A DNA stretch of 64,000 nucleotides from Mycobacterium sp. URHB0044 (GCF_000620625.1 NZ_JIAW01000009.1:124001-188000), one strand, 5' to 3'. Positions 32,331-41,479 are shown, counted from the first letter of the stretch. Program-made: numbers and translations. Notes: a model not told the origin generated them from the letters alone.

Positions 32331-33071
32331 ATGAAGTCACTCGAGGGCAAGGTCGCCCTGATCACCGGAACGTCGTCGGGACTGGGCGCGGCGACGGCCA
32401 CGTTGTTCGCCGAGCGGGGCGCATCGGTGTTCGGCATCGCGCGCGACGCGGAGCGCATTGCCGCCGTGTTCGCCGAGGTACCGGGCGGCAAGTACGCGTC
32501 GGTGGACATCACCACGCCTGCCGCGTGCCGGCAGGCGGTGGCGGACTGCGTATCGGAGTTCGGCAGGCTCGACGTGCTGGTCAACGTCGCCGGCTTCCAT
32601 CAGATGCGCCATACGCCGACGATGTCCGACGACGACTGGGAGCGCGACCTCGCGGTCAACCTGAACGGCCCCTTCTACCTTTGCCGCGCGGCACTGCCCC
32701 ACCTGCTCGAGACCGCGGGCAACATCGTCAACGTCGCGTCGATCGCGGGTGTCGAGGGCGAGGTGTACTCGGCCGGTTACTGCGCAGCCAAGCACGGCCT
32801 GATCGGTCTGACCCGGGCGCTGGCAGTCGAATTCACGAAGGCGAAGATTCGCGTCAACGCGGTGTGCCCCGGCGGCATGCCGACCGCACAGACGACGGAA
32901 TTCCAAGCACCGGACAACGCCGACTGGGACCTCATCCTGCGGATCGCCTCCCCTCGCGGGTTCATGGAGACCGCCGACGTCGCCAAGACCATCGCGTTCC
33001 TCGCCAGTGACGACGCGGCAGCCATCCACGGTGCGGTGTACCGCGTCGACAACGGCAAGGGCGCCGACTGA
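32331..33071 (+). CDS. Short-chain dehydrogenase/reductase
   Basis: 246-residue SDR. TGTSSGLGAATATLFAERG (cofactor motif) is at about residues 13-31, VNVAGFHQ in the NNAG position, and NVASIAGVEG with YSAGYCAAKHGLIG provides the catalytic Ser, Tyr and Lys. NVAG replaces the usual NNAG. The ending AIHGAVYRVDNGKGAD is complete. Start ATG 32331 has GAGAAGG upstream. It shares a 90-base divergent region with the secreted protein. Its substrate is not identifiable. Confidence 0.9.
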   Translation: MKSLEGKVALITGTSSGLGAATATLFAERGASVFGIARDAERIAAVFAEVPGGKYASVDITTPAACRQAVADCVSEFGRLDVLVNVAGFHQMRHTPTMSDDDWERDLAVNLNGPFYLCRAALPHLLETAGNIVNVASIAGVEGEVYSAGYCAAKHGLIGLTRALAVEFTKAKIRVNAVCPGGMPTAQTTEFQAPDNADWDLILRIASPRGFMETADVAKTIAFLASDDAAAIHGAVYRVDNGKGAD

Positions 33072-33154
33072 CGCCGTGAGCCGGTGGTGCGCCGTTCATC
33101 TCGGCGACTCCCGATGCCGGTCTGGCGTGCACGCGCGGGTGTGAGAATCGCGCG

Positions 33155-35641
33155 GTGACTGACGTCGTGCACACTTCTGCCGAGACATCCGCCGTACGCG
33201 CCGGATTGGACGTCGACGACCTGAGACAGGCCATCGTCGACCATCTGCGCTACTCGATCGGGCGTCCGGCGGCCGCCTTGCGACCCGAGCACTATTACCG
33301 CGCGACCGCGTTGGCCGTGCGAGACCGCATGCAGGACAACCGAATGGCCTCCACGCAGACGTCGCTCGATCTCGGGCGCAAGGTGACCTGCTACCTGTCG
33401 GCTGAGTTCCTGATGGGGCCACAGCTGGGCAACAACCTGCTCAGCTTGCGGATCGAGGACGTTGCGCGCGCGGCGCTCGATGCACTCGGCCAGGATTACG
33501 ACGAGGTGCTCGCGTGTGAAGAGGAGCCTGGCCTTGGCAACGGTGGCCTCGGCCGCCTCGCCGCGTGTTATCTGGACTCGCTGGCCACGCTGGAGCGTCC
33601 TGCCATCGGTTACGGCATCCGCTACGAGTTCGGCATCTTCGATCAGGACTTCCACGACGGTTGGCAGATCGAGAAGACCGACAACTGGCTGGTCAATGGA
33701 AACGCCTGGGAGATCGCCAAACCCGACGTGAACTACCGCGTCGGCTGGGGTGGCCACACCGAGCGCTACGTCGACGCGACCGGCGTCCAGCGCGTGCGCT
33801 GGCTGCCGAAGACCGCGATGAAGGGCATCGCATACGACACGCCCATCCAGGGTTACGGCGTCCACACCTGCAACGTGCTGACACTGTGGAGCGCCCGCGC
33901 CATCGAATCCTTTGCACTGGAAGCCTTCAACACCGGCGACTACTACAAGGCCGTCGAACAAGAGGTCACCTCGGAGACCGTCACGAAGGTGCTGTACCCC
34001 AACGACGAACCGGAGGCGGGCAAGCGGCTACGCCTGCTCCAGCAGTACTTCTTCGTGTCGTGCTCGCTGCAGCACGTCGTGCACATCCTCGATGACCTCG
34101 CCGATGTGTCGGTGCGAGAGCTGCCCCAGCGATTCGCCTTGCAGCTCAACGACACCCATCCCTCGATCGGCGTTGCCGAGCTGATGCGGATCCTCGTCGA
34201 CGAACGTCACCTCGACTGGGACGAGGCCTGGACGATCACGGTGGAGACGTTCGGCTACACCAACCACACGCTGCTTCCGGAGGCACTCGAGACCTGGCCG
34301 TTGGCGATGTTCGGCGAGTCGCTGCCCCGCCACATCGAGATCGTCTACGAGATCAACCGCAGGTTCCTCGACGAGGTGCGGTCACGCTTTCCCGGCGACG
34401 ACGACCGCCTGCGGCGGATGTCGCTGATCGGCGAGGACAACGGCAAGAGCGTCCGCATGGCGCATCTCGCGACGGTCGGCAGCCACGCCATCAACGGCGT
34501 AGCGGCGCTGCATTCCGACCTACTGAAGGCCAGTGTCCTGAAGGACTTCTACGAGCTGTGGCCCGAGCGCTTCTCCAACAAGACCAACGGCGTCACGCCA
34601 CGTCGCTTCCTTGCGCTGTCCAACCCCGGCCTGCGGCGGCTCATCGACCGCACGATCGGCGAGGGATGGTTGACGGACCTGGACCGGCTGCGCGGGCTCG
34701 AGGCCTACGCCTCCAGCCCCGAGTTCGGGCTGCAGTGGCGGGATGTCAAGCGCGCGAACAAGGCCCGGCTCGCCGAATACGTCAGCGCGACGGCGGGCGT
34801 CGAGTTGGACCCCGCATGGTTGTTCGACGTCCAGGTGAAGCGCATCCACGAATACAAGCGCCAACACCTGTCCGTGTTGAACATCATCACGCAGTACCAC
34901 CGACTGAAGCAGAACCCGGGCCTCGAGATCCCGCCGCGCGCCTTCATCTTCGGCGGCAAGGCGGCACCCGGGTACTTCATGGCCAAGCGAATCATCAAGC
35001 TGATCAACGCCGTCGGCGCCACGGTCAACGCGGATCCGGACGTCAACCGGTACCTGAAGGTCGCGTTCGTGCCGAACTTCAACGTGAAGAACGCTCACCT
35101 GATCTATCCGGCCGCCGATCTCTCCGAGCAGATCTCGACCGCGGGCAAGGAGGCCTCCGGCACCGGGAACATGAAGTTCATGCTGAACGGCGCGCTGACC
35201 ATAGGGACGCTGGACGGCGCGAACGTCGAGATCCGCGAAGAGGCCGGCGAGGAGAACTTCTTCCTCTTCGGTCTGAACGTCGACGAGGTCGAACGCCTCA
35301 AGCGCGACGGCTACCGCCCCGGCGACTACGTCGCGGCCGACGACGAGTTGGCCGCGGTGTTGCAGCTGATCGCCGACGGAACGTTCTCCGACGGCGACAC
35401 CGAAGTGTTCCGGCCGCTCGTCGACAACCTGACCCACGACGATCCATTCCTGGTGCTTGCCGACTATGCGTCGTACGTGAAGGCCCAGGATCGGGTGTCG
35501 GCCGCGTGGCTGGATACCGAGGCGTGGACGCAGATGTCGATCCTCAACACCGCACGCAGCGGCAAGTTCTCGTCGGACCGGGCGATCACCGAGTATTGCG
35601 ACGACATCTGGAACGTGCAGCCGGTGACCGTACGGGTCTGA
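33155..35641 (+). CDS. glgP: Glycogen/maltodextrin phosphorylase
   Basis: 828-residue GT35 phosphorylase releasing glucose-1-phosphate from alpha-1,4 glucans with pyridoxal phosphate. The PLP lysine lies in the family motif EASGTGNMKFMLNGALTIGT, followed by LDGANVEI (about 668-695). GLGNGGLGRLAACYLDSLATL marks the substrate side early on, and KRIHEYKRQHLSVLNII precedes the C-terminal domain. The length is that of the classical enzyme. GTG 33155 is the start; no ribosome site is strong. It ends four bases from the convergent F420 oxidoreductase gene. Confidence 0.96.
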   Translation: MTDVVHTSAETSAVRAGLDVDDLRQAIVDHLRYSIGRPAAALRPEHYYRATALAVRDRMQDNRMASTQTSLDLGRKVTCYLSAEFLMGPQLGNNLLSLRIEDVARAALDALGQDYDEVLACEEEPGLGNGGLGRLAACYLDSLATLERPAIGYGIRYEFGIFDQDFHDGWQIEKTDNWLVNGNAWEIAKPDVNYRVGWGGHTERYVDATGVQRVRWLPKTAMKGIAYDTPIQGYGVHTCNVLTLWSARAIESFALEAFNTGDYYKAVEQEVTSETVTKVLYPNDEPEAGKRLRLLQQYFFVSCSLQHVVHILDDLADVSVRELPQRFALQLNDTHPSIGVAELMRILVDERHLDWDEAWTITVETFGYTNHTLLPEALETWPLAMFGESLPRHIEIVYEINRRFLDEVRSRFPGDDDRLRRMSLIGEDNGKSVRMAHLATVGSHAINGVAALHSDLLKASVLKDFYELWPERFSNKTNGVTPRRFLALSNPGLRRLIDRTIGEGWLTDLDRLRGLEAYASSPEFGLQWRDVKRANKARLAEYVSATAGVELDPAWLFDVQVKRIHEYKRQHLSVLNIITQYHRLKQNPGLEIPPRAFIFGGKAAPGYFMAKRIIKLINAVGATVNADPDVNRYLKVAFVPNFNVKNAHLIYPAADLSEQISTAGKEASGTGNMKFMLNGALTIGTLDGANVEIREEAGEENFFLFGLNVDEVERLKRDGYRPGDYVAADDELAAVLQLIADGTFSDGDTEVFRPLVDNLTHDDPFLVLADYASYVKAQDRVSAAWLDTEAWTQMSILNTARSGKFSSDRAITEYCDDIWNVQPVTVRV

Positions 35642-35644
35642 CGG

Positions 35645-36574
35645 TCACAAGTTGCCGATCACGTCCGACGCGAGCAGATCCAGCGTCGCGTCGGACGCGC
35701 GGTCGTGGGTGAAGAGCACGATCTGCCCGAACCCGAGCGACTCCCATTGCTTGATGCGGTCGACGATCTGGTTCGGCGTGCCGACCAGCCCACCCTCGCG
35801 CAGTCCGAAGCCTGGCCCACCGAACCGCCGCTCGGCGACCTCGCGAACGGCTGCCAGCGACGCCTGATCGGGGGCAAGGGCCATGACGGCCTCGACCGAC
35901 AACACGATGTCGGCGGGGTCGCGGCCGATGTCCGCGCAGATCGACCGCAGTACCGCCACCTTGTGCTCGAGCTCCCCAAGCGCGTAGGTCGGCACGTTCC
36001 ACACGTCGGCGTAACGCGCGACCAGGGGCAGGGTGTACTTCTCGCCGACGCCGCCGACGACGATCGGCGGACGAGGCCGTTGGACCGGCCCGGGCACGAT
36101 CGGCATGTCGCGCACCGTGTAGTGGCTGCCTGCAAAGTCGACGCGCTCATTGGCGAAGGCCTGAGTCAGGATCTCCAGCGTCTCGCCGAGCCGCTCGGAC
36201 CGCTCCCGAAAGCTGCCCCACGGCAGTCCCGTCCGCTGATGCTCGTCCTCCATGGAGCCGCTACCGATGCCGAGTTCCAGCCTGCCATCGGAGATCTGGT
36301 CGAGGGTGGTCGCCATCTTCGCCAGCACCGCTGGGTGACGAAACTGGTTGCACAGCACCATGTGTCCGACGCGGAGGCGGTCGGTGCGGCTGAGCAGCGC
36401 CGTCGCCAGCGTCCAGGCCTCCAGCGACCGAATGTTCGGCACGCCGGGACCGTACAGGTGGTCGTAGAGCCACAACGTTCCGATGCCCAATTCCTCGCAC
36501 CGTTTGGCCCGGTGCAGCACGTCGGCGAACGAGAAGCCCAGCTGGGGCACGTACACACCGACGTCGGGACTCAC
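35645..36574 (-). CDS. F420-dependent LLM-class oxidoreductase
   Basis: 309-residue luciferase-like monooxygenase. Features: VYVPQLGFSFADVLHRAKRC at the start, LWLYDHLYGPG (cofactor-side loop), GHMVLCNQFRHPAVLAKMATTLDQIS, and GRLELGIGSGSMEDEH. Substrate unknown; likely F420H2-dependent reduction. The GTG 36572-36574 start (VSPDVGVYVPQ) fits the domain boundary and has GGAG upstream; the frame continues farther but overlaps the DUF732 gene and lacks homology. It follows DUF732 by 31 bases on the same strand. Confidence 0.9.
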   Translation of the reverse strand: MSPDVGVYVPQLGFSFADVLHRAKRCEELGIGTLWLYDHLYGPGVPNIRSLEAWTLATALLSRTDRLRVGHMVLCNQFRHPAVLAKMATTLDQISDGRLELGIGSGSMEDEHQRTGLPWGSFRERSERLGETLEILTQAFANERVDFAGSHYTVRDMPIVPGPVQRPRPPIVVGGVGEKYTLPLVARYADVWNVPTYALGELEHKVAVLRSICADIGRDPADIVLSVEAVMALAPDQASLAAVREVAERRFGGPGFGLREGGLVGTPNQIVDRIKQWESLGFGQIVLFTHDRASDATLDLLASDVIGNL

Positions 36575-36605
36575 CGGCGCTCCATTCCGTCCGGGACCGG
36601 CGCGG

Positions 36606-36995
36606 TCAGCCCTGTTCTGCTGGCAAGGCGGCACCGGCCGGCGCCGGGAGTGGTGCGGGATTGTTCGCGATGCTCGTGAGCACGGGCCGCTGATCCTCGC
36701 AGTAGTAGTTGATGGCCGCACCGAGGAACTGGTAGGTCTGCTGCTCGGTGTTGCCCTTCTGCAGGTTCGAATGCAGGAACACCGCCGCCTCGTACGCGTT
36801 CGCGTCCAGCCCGGTGCGCAGCCGCTTGCACGTGATCTTGCCGATCCACGCGTTGAAGTCCTTCTGCCCGTAGATGCCGTAAGTGTGCAGCTCATTGGCA
36901 AAATCGGTGTCGACGTCGGCACTGGCCGGCGCGGCCAAACCGAGGCCCATTGCCGCCGCGAATGTTGCCAAGATCACTGCTCTCACAAAGCGCAT
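36606..36995 (-). CDS. DUF732 secreted protein
   Basis: 129-residue mycobacterial secreted protein. Signal peptide MRFVRAVILATFAAAMGLGL then AAPASADVDTDF, cleaved after ASA. The mature domain (FANELHTYGIYG, ITCKRLRTGLDANAYEAAVF, FLGAAINYYCEDQR) has the helical DUF732 pattern with two cysteines, followed by a Pro/Ala tail. Function unknown. ATG 36993-36995 is chosen because it begins the signal peptide; ATG 37010 would add five residues. Divergent from the mmpS operon, sharing 201 bases. Confidence 0.87.
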   Translation of the reverse strand: MRFVRAVILATFAAAMGLGLAAPASADVDTDFANELHTYGIYGQKDFNAWIGKITCKRLRTGLDANAYEAAVFLHSNLQKGNTEQQTYQFLGAAINYYCEDQRPVLTSIANNPAPLPAPAGAALPAEQG

Positions 36996-37130
36996 TCTAT
37001 GCCCACTCATATCGTCACTTACCCCAATCGCCCGGCCGCGTGATTCACTTGTCCCGCAACCCATTTGGTTGGTCCCCGCTCCGTGGCCCAGAATGTCCGG
37101 CGAGCAGCGGCGACGAGGTAGGGTCGCGGT

Positions 37131-37174
37131 GATTAACTTAACTCAGCTAATCTATCAGTTATATTGGCTAATCT
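37131..37174. promoter_or_regulatory. AT-rich repeated operator-like region before mmpS operon
   Basis: A 22-base quasi-palindrome (37131-37152) has arms GATTAACT and AGCTAATC. A further GGCTAATCT at 37166-37174 repeats AGCTAATCT (37145-37153) at exactly 21 bases, two helical turns. Each contains TAATCT, a -10-like hexamer. The base composition is far more AT-rich than the surroundings. The arrangement suggests a promoter with a dimeric regulator; the same AGCTAATCT recurs upstream of the MTHFR gene. Confidence 0.5.
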
Positions 37175-37196
37175 GTCGCGGGAACGAGATCCGGCC

Positions 37197-37298
37197 GTGA
37201 CCGACAAGAGCGAGGTGGGGATGAAACCGACGAGCGCGGCCGAAGCCAAGAACACGACCGCAGCACTCGCCTCCGGCTCCGCATTCGTGCGGTCATGA
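37197..37298 (+). CDS. 33-codon leader ORF coupled to mmpS
   Basis: GTG ACC GAC AAG start gives a 33-residue peptide (TDKSEVGMKPTSAAEAKN, then TTAALASGSAFVRS) whose TGA overlaps the mmpS start (ATGATG). It has no hydrophobic segment. GGAACGAG lies upstream of the GTG as a weak ribosome site, and mmpS has no site of its own, so translation of mmpS may depend on this ORF. It might instead be a chance frame. No homologue is known to me. Confidence 0.45.
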   Translation: MTDKSEVGMKPTSAAEAKNTTAALASGSAFVRS

Positions 37299-37723
37299 TG
37301 CGCGTACTCAAGCGGGTCTGGATCCCGCTGGTCATCGTGCTGGTGGTGGTCGTCGCCGGTTTCACCGTTCAGCGGATCCGCGGCTTCTTCGGCGCCGAAG
37401 GCATCATCGTCACGCCCAAGAACTTCGCCGACGATCCCGAACCGTTCAACCCCAAAGTGGTGAAGTACGAGATCTTCGGCACGGGAGCGTACGCCGACAT
37501 CAACTACCTCGACCTGGATTCGAAGCCGCAGCGAATCGACGGCGCCGCGCTGCCGTGGTCGCTCGTGTTGAGCACCACCGCACCATCGGTCCTGCCGAAC
37601 ATCGTCGCCCAGGGCGACGGCGACTCGATCAGCTGCCGCATCACCGTCGATGATGAAGTCAAAGATGAGAGGACCTCGACCGGCGTGACTGCCCAGACCT
37701 TCTGCCTGGTGAAATCCGCGTGA
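37295..37723 (+). CDS. MmpS-family membrane protein
   Basis: 142-residue partner of the MmpL exporter. One N-terminal membrane helix (VWIPLVIVLVVVVAGFTV, residues 8-25) is followed by RIRGFFG, a family landmark, and a periplasmic beta-sandwich with KYEIFGTGAYADINYLDLDS, LPWSLVLST and CRITVDDEV. Two cysteines (SCRIT, FCLVKSA) could form a disulfide. It is most like MmpS4/MmpS5, which are required with MmpL4/5 for siderophore export in M. tuberculosis. The start overlaps the leader ORF stop; its own stop overlaps the mmpL GTG by four bases. Confidence 0.93.
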   Translation: MMRVLKRVWIPLVIVLVVVVAGFTVQRIRGFFGAEGIIVTPKNFADDPEPFNPKVVKYEIFGTGAYADINYLDLDSKPQRIDGAALPWSLVLSTTAPSVLPNIVAQGDGDSISCRITVDDEVKDERTSTGVTAQTFCLVKSA

Positions 37724-40632
37724 GCCAGCCCGTCAACGAGCCCACCACCGACGCGATACCCACCGCTCGGCATGCGGAGCGGTCCTTCATCCCCCGGATC
37801 ATCCGCAAGCTGTCAATACCGATCATCCTGGTGTGGATCGCGGTCATCGCCCTCCTGAACGTCATCGTCCCGCAGCTCGAGACGGTCGGGCAGATGCGCT
37901 CGGTGTCGATGAGCCCCGACGAGGCGCCCTCGATGATCGCCATGAAGCAGGTCGGCGAGCAGTTCCAGGAGTTCAAGTCCAACAGCGCGGTGATGATCGT
38001 GCTGGAGGGCCAGCAGCCGCTCGGCGACGAAGCGCACGAGTTCTACAACCAGATGGTCGCCAAGCTTCAGGCCGACCCCAAGCACGTCGAGCACGTCCAG
38101 GACTTCTGGAGCGACCCGCTGACCGCGGCGGGATCCCAGAGCAACGACGGCAAGGCCGCCTACGTGCAGGTCTACCTGGCAGGCAACCAGGGTGAAGCAC
38201 TGGCCAACGAGTCGGTCGAGGCCGTCCAGAAGATCGTGGACAGTGTCCAGGCACCCAACGGAGTGAAGGCGTACGTGACGGGACCGGCGGCGCTCGCCGC
38301 CGACCAGCACATCGCCGGCGACCGAAGCATGCAGCTCATCGAGCTGGTCACGTTCTCCGTCATCATCCTCATGCTGTTGCTCGTCTACCGGTCGATCGTC
38401 ACCGTGCTGATCGTGCTGGTGATGGTCGTACTCGAACTCTCGGCGGCGCGCGGTTTCGTGGCATTCCTCGGCTTCTACGACATCATCGGGCTGTCGACGT
38501 TCGCGACCAACCTGCTCGTCACGCTCGCGATCGCCGCGGCAACCGACTACGCGATCTTCCTGATAGGCAGATACCAGGAGGCCCGCGGTATCGGCGAGGA
38601 CCGAGAGTCGGCCTACTACACCATGTTTGGCGGAACCGCCCACGTGGTGTTGGGTTCCGGCCTCACCATCGCTGGCGCCACGTTCTGCCTGCACTTCACG
38701 AACCTGCCGTACTTCCAGTCACTCGGCATCCCGTTGGCCATCGGCATGGTGATCTGCGTCCTCGCGGCGCTCAGCCTCGGGCCCGCGGTGGTGACGGTCG
38801 CGAGCCATTTCGGCATGCTGGAGCCCAAGCGGGCGATGCGCGTGCGCGGCTGGCGCAAGATCGGCGCCGCGGTGGTCCGCTGGCCCGGACCCATCCTGGT
38901 CGGAACGATCGCCCTGGCACTGGTGGGCCTGCTGACCCTGCCCGGTTACCGGACCAACTACAACGACCGCAACTACCTGCCCAACGATCTGCCTGCCAAC
39001 GAGGGCTACGCGGCCGCCGACCGGCACTTCTCGCAGGCGCGGATGAACCCCGAACTGCTGTTGATCGAGAGTGACCACGACCTGCGCAACTCCGCGGACT
39101 TCCTGGTCGTCGACAAGATCGCCAAGGCGGTGTTCCGGGTCCCGGGCATCTCGCGCGTGCAGGCCATCACCAGGCCGCTGGGAACACCGATCGAGCACAC
39201 CTCGATCCCGTTCCAGATCAGCATGCAGAGCACGACGCAGAAGATGAACGAGAAGTACAACCAAGACCTGATGGCGAACATGCTGAAACAGGCCGACGAC
39301 ATGCAGACCACCATCGACACGATGACCAAGATGCAGGGCATCACGGTGCAGATGGCGGCCACCACGCACAGCATGGTCACCAAGATGAAGGGGATGGTCG
39401 TCGACATCCAGGAGTTGCGGGACAACATCTCGAACTTCGACGACTTCTTCCGGCCGCTGCGCAACTACTTCTACTGGGAACCGCACTGCTACGACATCCC
39501 CGTCTGCTGGTCGATCCGGTCGATCTTCGACACCCTCGACGGCATCGACACGATGACCGACGACATCCAGGCCCTGATGCCCGACATGGAGCGCCTGGAC
39601 ACGCTGATGCCGCAGATGGTCGCGCTGATGCCGTCGATGATCGACACGATGAAGAACATGAAGAAGATGATGCTGACGATGTATGCCACCCAAAAGGGCA
39701 TGCAGGATCAGCAGACGGCGATGTCGGACAACTCGACCGCCATGGGTGAGGCGTTCGACGCCTCGAAGAACGACGACTCGTTCTATCTACCGCCCGAAGT
39801 CTTCGACAACCCCGAGTTCAAGCGCGGCATGAAGAACTTCCTGTCGCCGGACGGACATTCGGTGCGCTTCATCATCAGCCACGAAGGCGATCCGATGACC
39901 CAGGAGGGCATCGAGCACATCGACGCCATCAAGCAGGCGGCAAAGGAAGCCATCAAGGGCACCCCGCTGGAGGGCTCCAAGGTCTATCTCGCAGGTACCG
40001 CGGCGACCTTCAAGGACATGTCCGACGGCTCCACCTTCGATCTGATGATCGCCGCGATATCGGCGCTGGCCCTCATCTTCATCATCATGCTGCTCATCAC
40101 CCGCAGCGTCGTGGCGTCGGCCGTCATCGTCGGCACCGTGGTGTTGTCGCTCGGCGCCTCGTTCGGGCTCTCGGTACTGATCTGGCAGCACATCCTCGGC
40201 ATCGAACTGCACTGGATGGTGCTGGCGATGTCGGTGATCATCCTGTTGGCCGTCGGCGCCGACTACAACCTGTTGCTGGTCTCCCGTTTCAAGGAGGAGA
40301 TACACGCCGGGTTGAACACGGGCATCATCCGCGCGATGGGCGGTACGGGGTCCGTCGTGACCTCCGCCGGACTGGTGTTCGCGTTTACGATGATGTCGAT
40401 GGCGGTCAGTGAGCTGACCGTGATCGGACAGGTGGGTACGACGATCGGGTTGGGCCTGCTCTTCGACACCCTGATCGTCCGTTCGCTCATGACGCCGGCC
40501 ATCGCCGCGCTGCTCGGTAAGTGGTTCTGGTGGCCGCAGCGTGTGCGGTCCCGACCCGTGCCCGCGCCGTGGCCGTCCCCACCACCGAAGAACCCCGAAA
40601 CCGTCCCAACTGCACCAGGAGGATCGTCATGA
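37720..40632 (+). CDS. MmpL-family RND transporter
   Basis: 970-residue inner-membrane exporter with two sets of RND membrane helices and two periplasmic porter loops. Proton-relay Asp-Tyr pairs are in ATDYAIFLIGRYQEARG (about residue 275) and GADYNLLLVSRFKEE (about 848). The second loop (about 500-680) is Met/Asp/Thr-rich and helical (DTMTKMQGITVQMAATTHS, LDTLMPQMVALMPSMIDTM), matching the coiled-coil insert of the MmpL4/5 group. Pairing with MmpS and an Rv0455c-like protein points to siderophore or glycopeptidolipid-type export. GTG start overlaps mmpS; the stop overlaps the next ATG. Confidence 0.95.
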   Translation: MSQPVNEPTTDAIPTARHAERSFIPRIIRKLSIPIILVWIAVIALLNVIVPQLETVGQMRSVSMSPDEAPSMIAMKQVGEQFQEFKSNSAVMIVLEGQQPLGDEAHEFYNQMVAKLQADPKHVEHVQDFWSDPLTAAGSQSNDGKAAYVQVYLAGNQGEALANESVEAVQKIVDSVQAPNGVKAYVTGPAALAADQHIAGDRSMQLIELVTFSVIILMLLLVYRSIVTVLIVLVMVVLELSAARGFVAFLGFYDIIGLSTFATNLLVTLAIAAATDYAIFLIGRYQEARGIGEDRESAYYTMFGGTAHVVLGSGLTIAGATFCLHFTNLPYFQSLGIPLAIGMVICVLAALSLGPAVVTVASHFGMLEPKRAMRVRGWRKIGAAVVRWPGPILVGTIALALVGLLTLPGYRTNYNDRNYLPNDLPANEGYAAADRHFSQARMNPELLLIESDHDLRNSADFLVVDKIAKAVFRVPGISRVQAITRPLGTPIEHTSIPFQISMQSTTQKMNEKYNQDLMANMLKQADDMQTTIDTMTKMQGITVQMAATTHSMVTKMKGMVVDIQELRDNISNFDDFFRPLRNYFYWEPHCYDIPVCWSIRSIFDTLDGIDTMTDDIQALMPDMERLDTLMPQMVALMPSMIDTMKNMKKMMLTMYATQKGMQDQQTAMSDNSTAMGEAFDASKNDDSFYLPPEVFDNPEFKRGMKNFLSPDGHSVRFIISHEGDPMTQEGIEHIDAIKQAAKEAIKGTPLEGSKVYLAGTAATFKDMSDGSTFDLMIAAISALALIFIIMLLITRSVVASAVIVGTVVLSLGASFGLSVLIWQHILGIELHWMVLAMSVIILLAVGADYNLLLVSRFKEEIHAGLNTGIIRAMGGTGSVVTSAGLVFAFTMMSMAVSELTVIGQVGTTIGLGLLFDTLIVRSLMTPAIAALLGKWFWWPQRVRSRPVPAPWPSPPPKNPETVPTAPGGSS

Positions 40633-41102
40633 TGAAGGACATCCGCAGGCTCGTTTTCCGCAGCGGGCTGGTAGCCGCCGCTTGTGGCGTGCTGGCGACG
40701 GGGTGGGCCGGGCCGGCCTCCGCCGATGCGACGGACGACTATCCGATCCCGAAGCGGATGCTCGAAACCCATTGCGACACCGAGCAATACCTGCAGGCGG
40801 TTCGCGACACCAGCCCGGTGTACTTCGAGCGGTACATGATCGACAAGAGCAACCGGCCCGCCGACATCCAGCAGATGGCCGAGGACCGCATCCACTGGTT
40901 CTTCTCGCTGGACAGGGCCGGTCGCCGGCAGTACTCCGAGGACACCGCCACCAACGTGTACTACGAGCAGGTGGCCACGCACTGGGGCAACTGGGCGAAG
41001 GTCTTCTTCAACAACAAGGGCGTGGTCGCCCATGCCACCGACGTGTGCATGAACTACCCGCCTGGCGACATGTCGGTGTGGGACTGGCCGGTCACGCCCT
41101 GA
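40629..41102 (+). CDS. Secreted DUF5078 protein, Rv0455c-like siderophore-export partner
   Basis: 157-residue exported protein. The signal peptide is MKDIRRLVFRSGLVAAACGV followed by LATGWAGPASADA. The mature part contains DYPIPKRMLETHCDTEQYL, VRDTSPVYFERYMIDKSNRP, WFFSLDRAGRRQYSED and FFNNKGVVAHATDVCMNYPP with two conserved cysteines, a pattern I recall in Mtb Rv0455c. Rv0455c has been reported as a small secreted protein needed for siderophore secretion through MmpL4/5. Here the gene begins inside the mmpL stop (ATGA), making a single coupled operon. Identity rests on memory of the Rv0455c sequence. Confidence 0.85.
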   Translation: MMKDIRRLVFRSGLVAAACGVLATGWAGPASADATDDYPIPKRMLETHCDTEQYLQAVRDTSPVYFERYMIDKSNRPADIQQMAEDRIHWFFSLDRAGRRQYSEDTATNVYYEQVATHWGNWAKVFFNNKGVVAHATDVCMNYPPGDMSVWDWPVTP

Positions 41103-41194
41103 CCTCAGCCCCGACGGCAGCCCTGGCGTGCGAGAAATGTTCTGCGCCAGGGAATTCGATGGAGGCGAAATCCGGTGATTCCGAAGCCCTCACG

Positions 41195-41219
41195 GATCAG
41201 GCCTGATCGGTGCTAGACT
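41195..41219 (+). promoter_or_regulatory. Cold-shock gene promoter: palindrome plus -10
   Basis: GATCAGGCCTGATC (41195-41208) is a perfect 14-base palindrome, five bases before TAGACT (41214-41219), a good TANNNT -10. The palindrome occupies the -35/spacer region. No consensus -35 is present. This predicts a transcript start near 41226 and a leader of about 50 bases before the csp ATG, rich in A and G. Confidence 0.55.
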
Positions 41220-41275
41220 CTCTGCATGGGTGTATCGAATTACATTCATTCAGTAAGAAGAAAGAAGTAAAAAGT

Positions 41276-41479
41276 ATGACACAGGGAACTGTGAAATGGT
41301 TCAACGCCGAAAAGGGTTTCGGTTTCATCTCGCCTGATGGCGGAGCACAGGACGTCTTCGTCCACCACTCCGAGATCCAGAGCGAAGGCTACCGGAGCCT
41401 CGACGAGAACCAGCGTGTTCAGTTCGAGATCGCCCAGGGCGCCAAGGGTCCCCAGGCAGTCGGCGTCACCGCCGTCTAA
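41276..41479 (+). CDS. Cold-shock protein (CspA/CspB type)
   Basis: 67-residue OB-fold nucleic-acid-binding protein, RNA chaperone. RNP1 motif KGFGFISPD (about residues 14-22) and RNP2 DVFVHHSEI (27-35) are complete, with the usual GTVKWFNAEKGFGF opening. ATG 41276 is preceded by an A/G-rich leader (AAGAAAGAAG) instead of a clear Shine-Dalgarno. It is followed by a strong terminator, so it is a single-gene transcript. Mtb CspA (Rv3648c) is closely similar. Confidence 0.95.
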   Translation: MTQGTVKWFNAEKGFGFISPDGGAQDVFVHHSEIQSEGYRSLDENQRVQFEIAQGAKGPQAVGVTAV

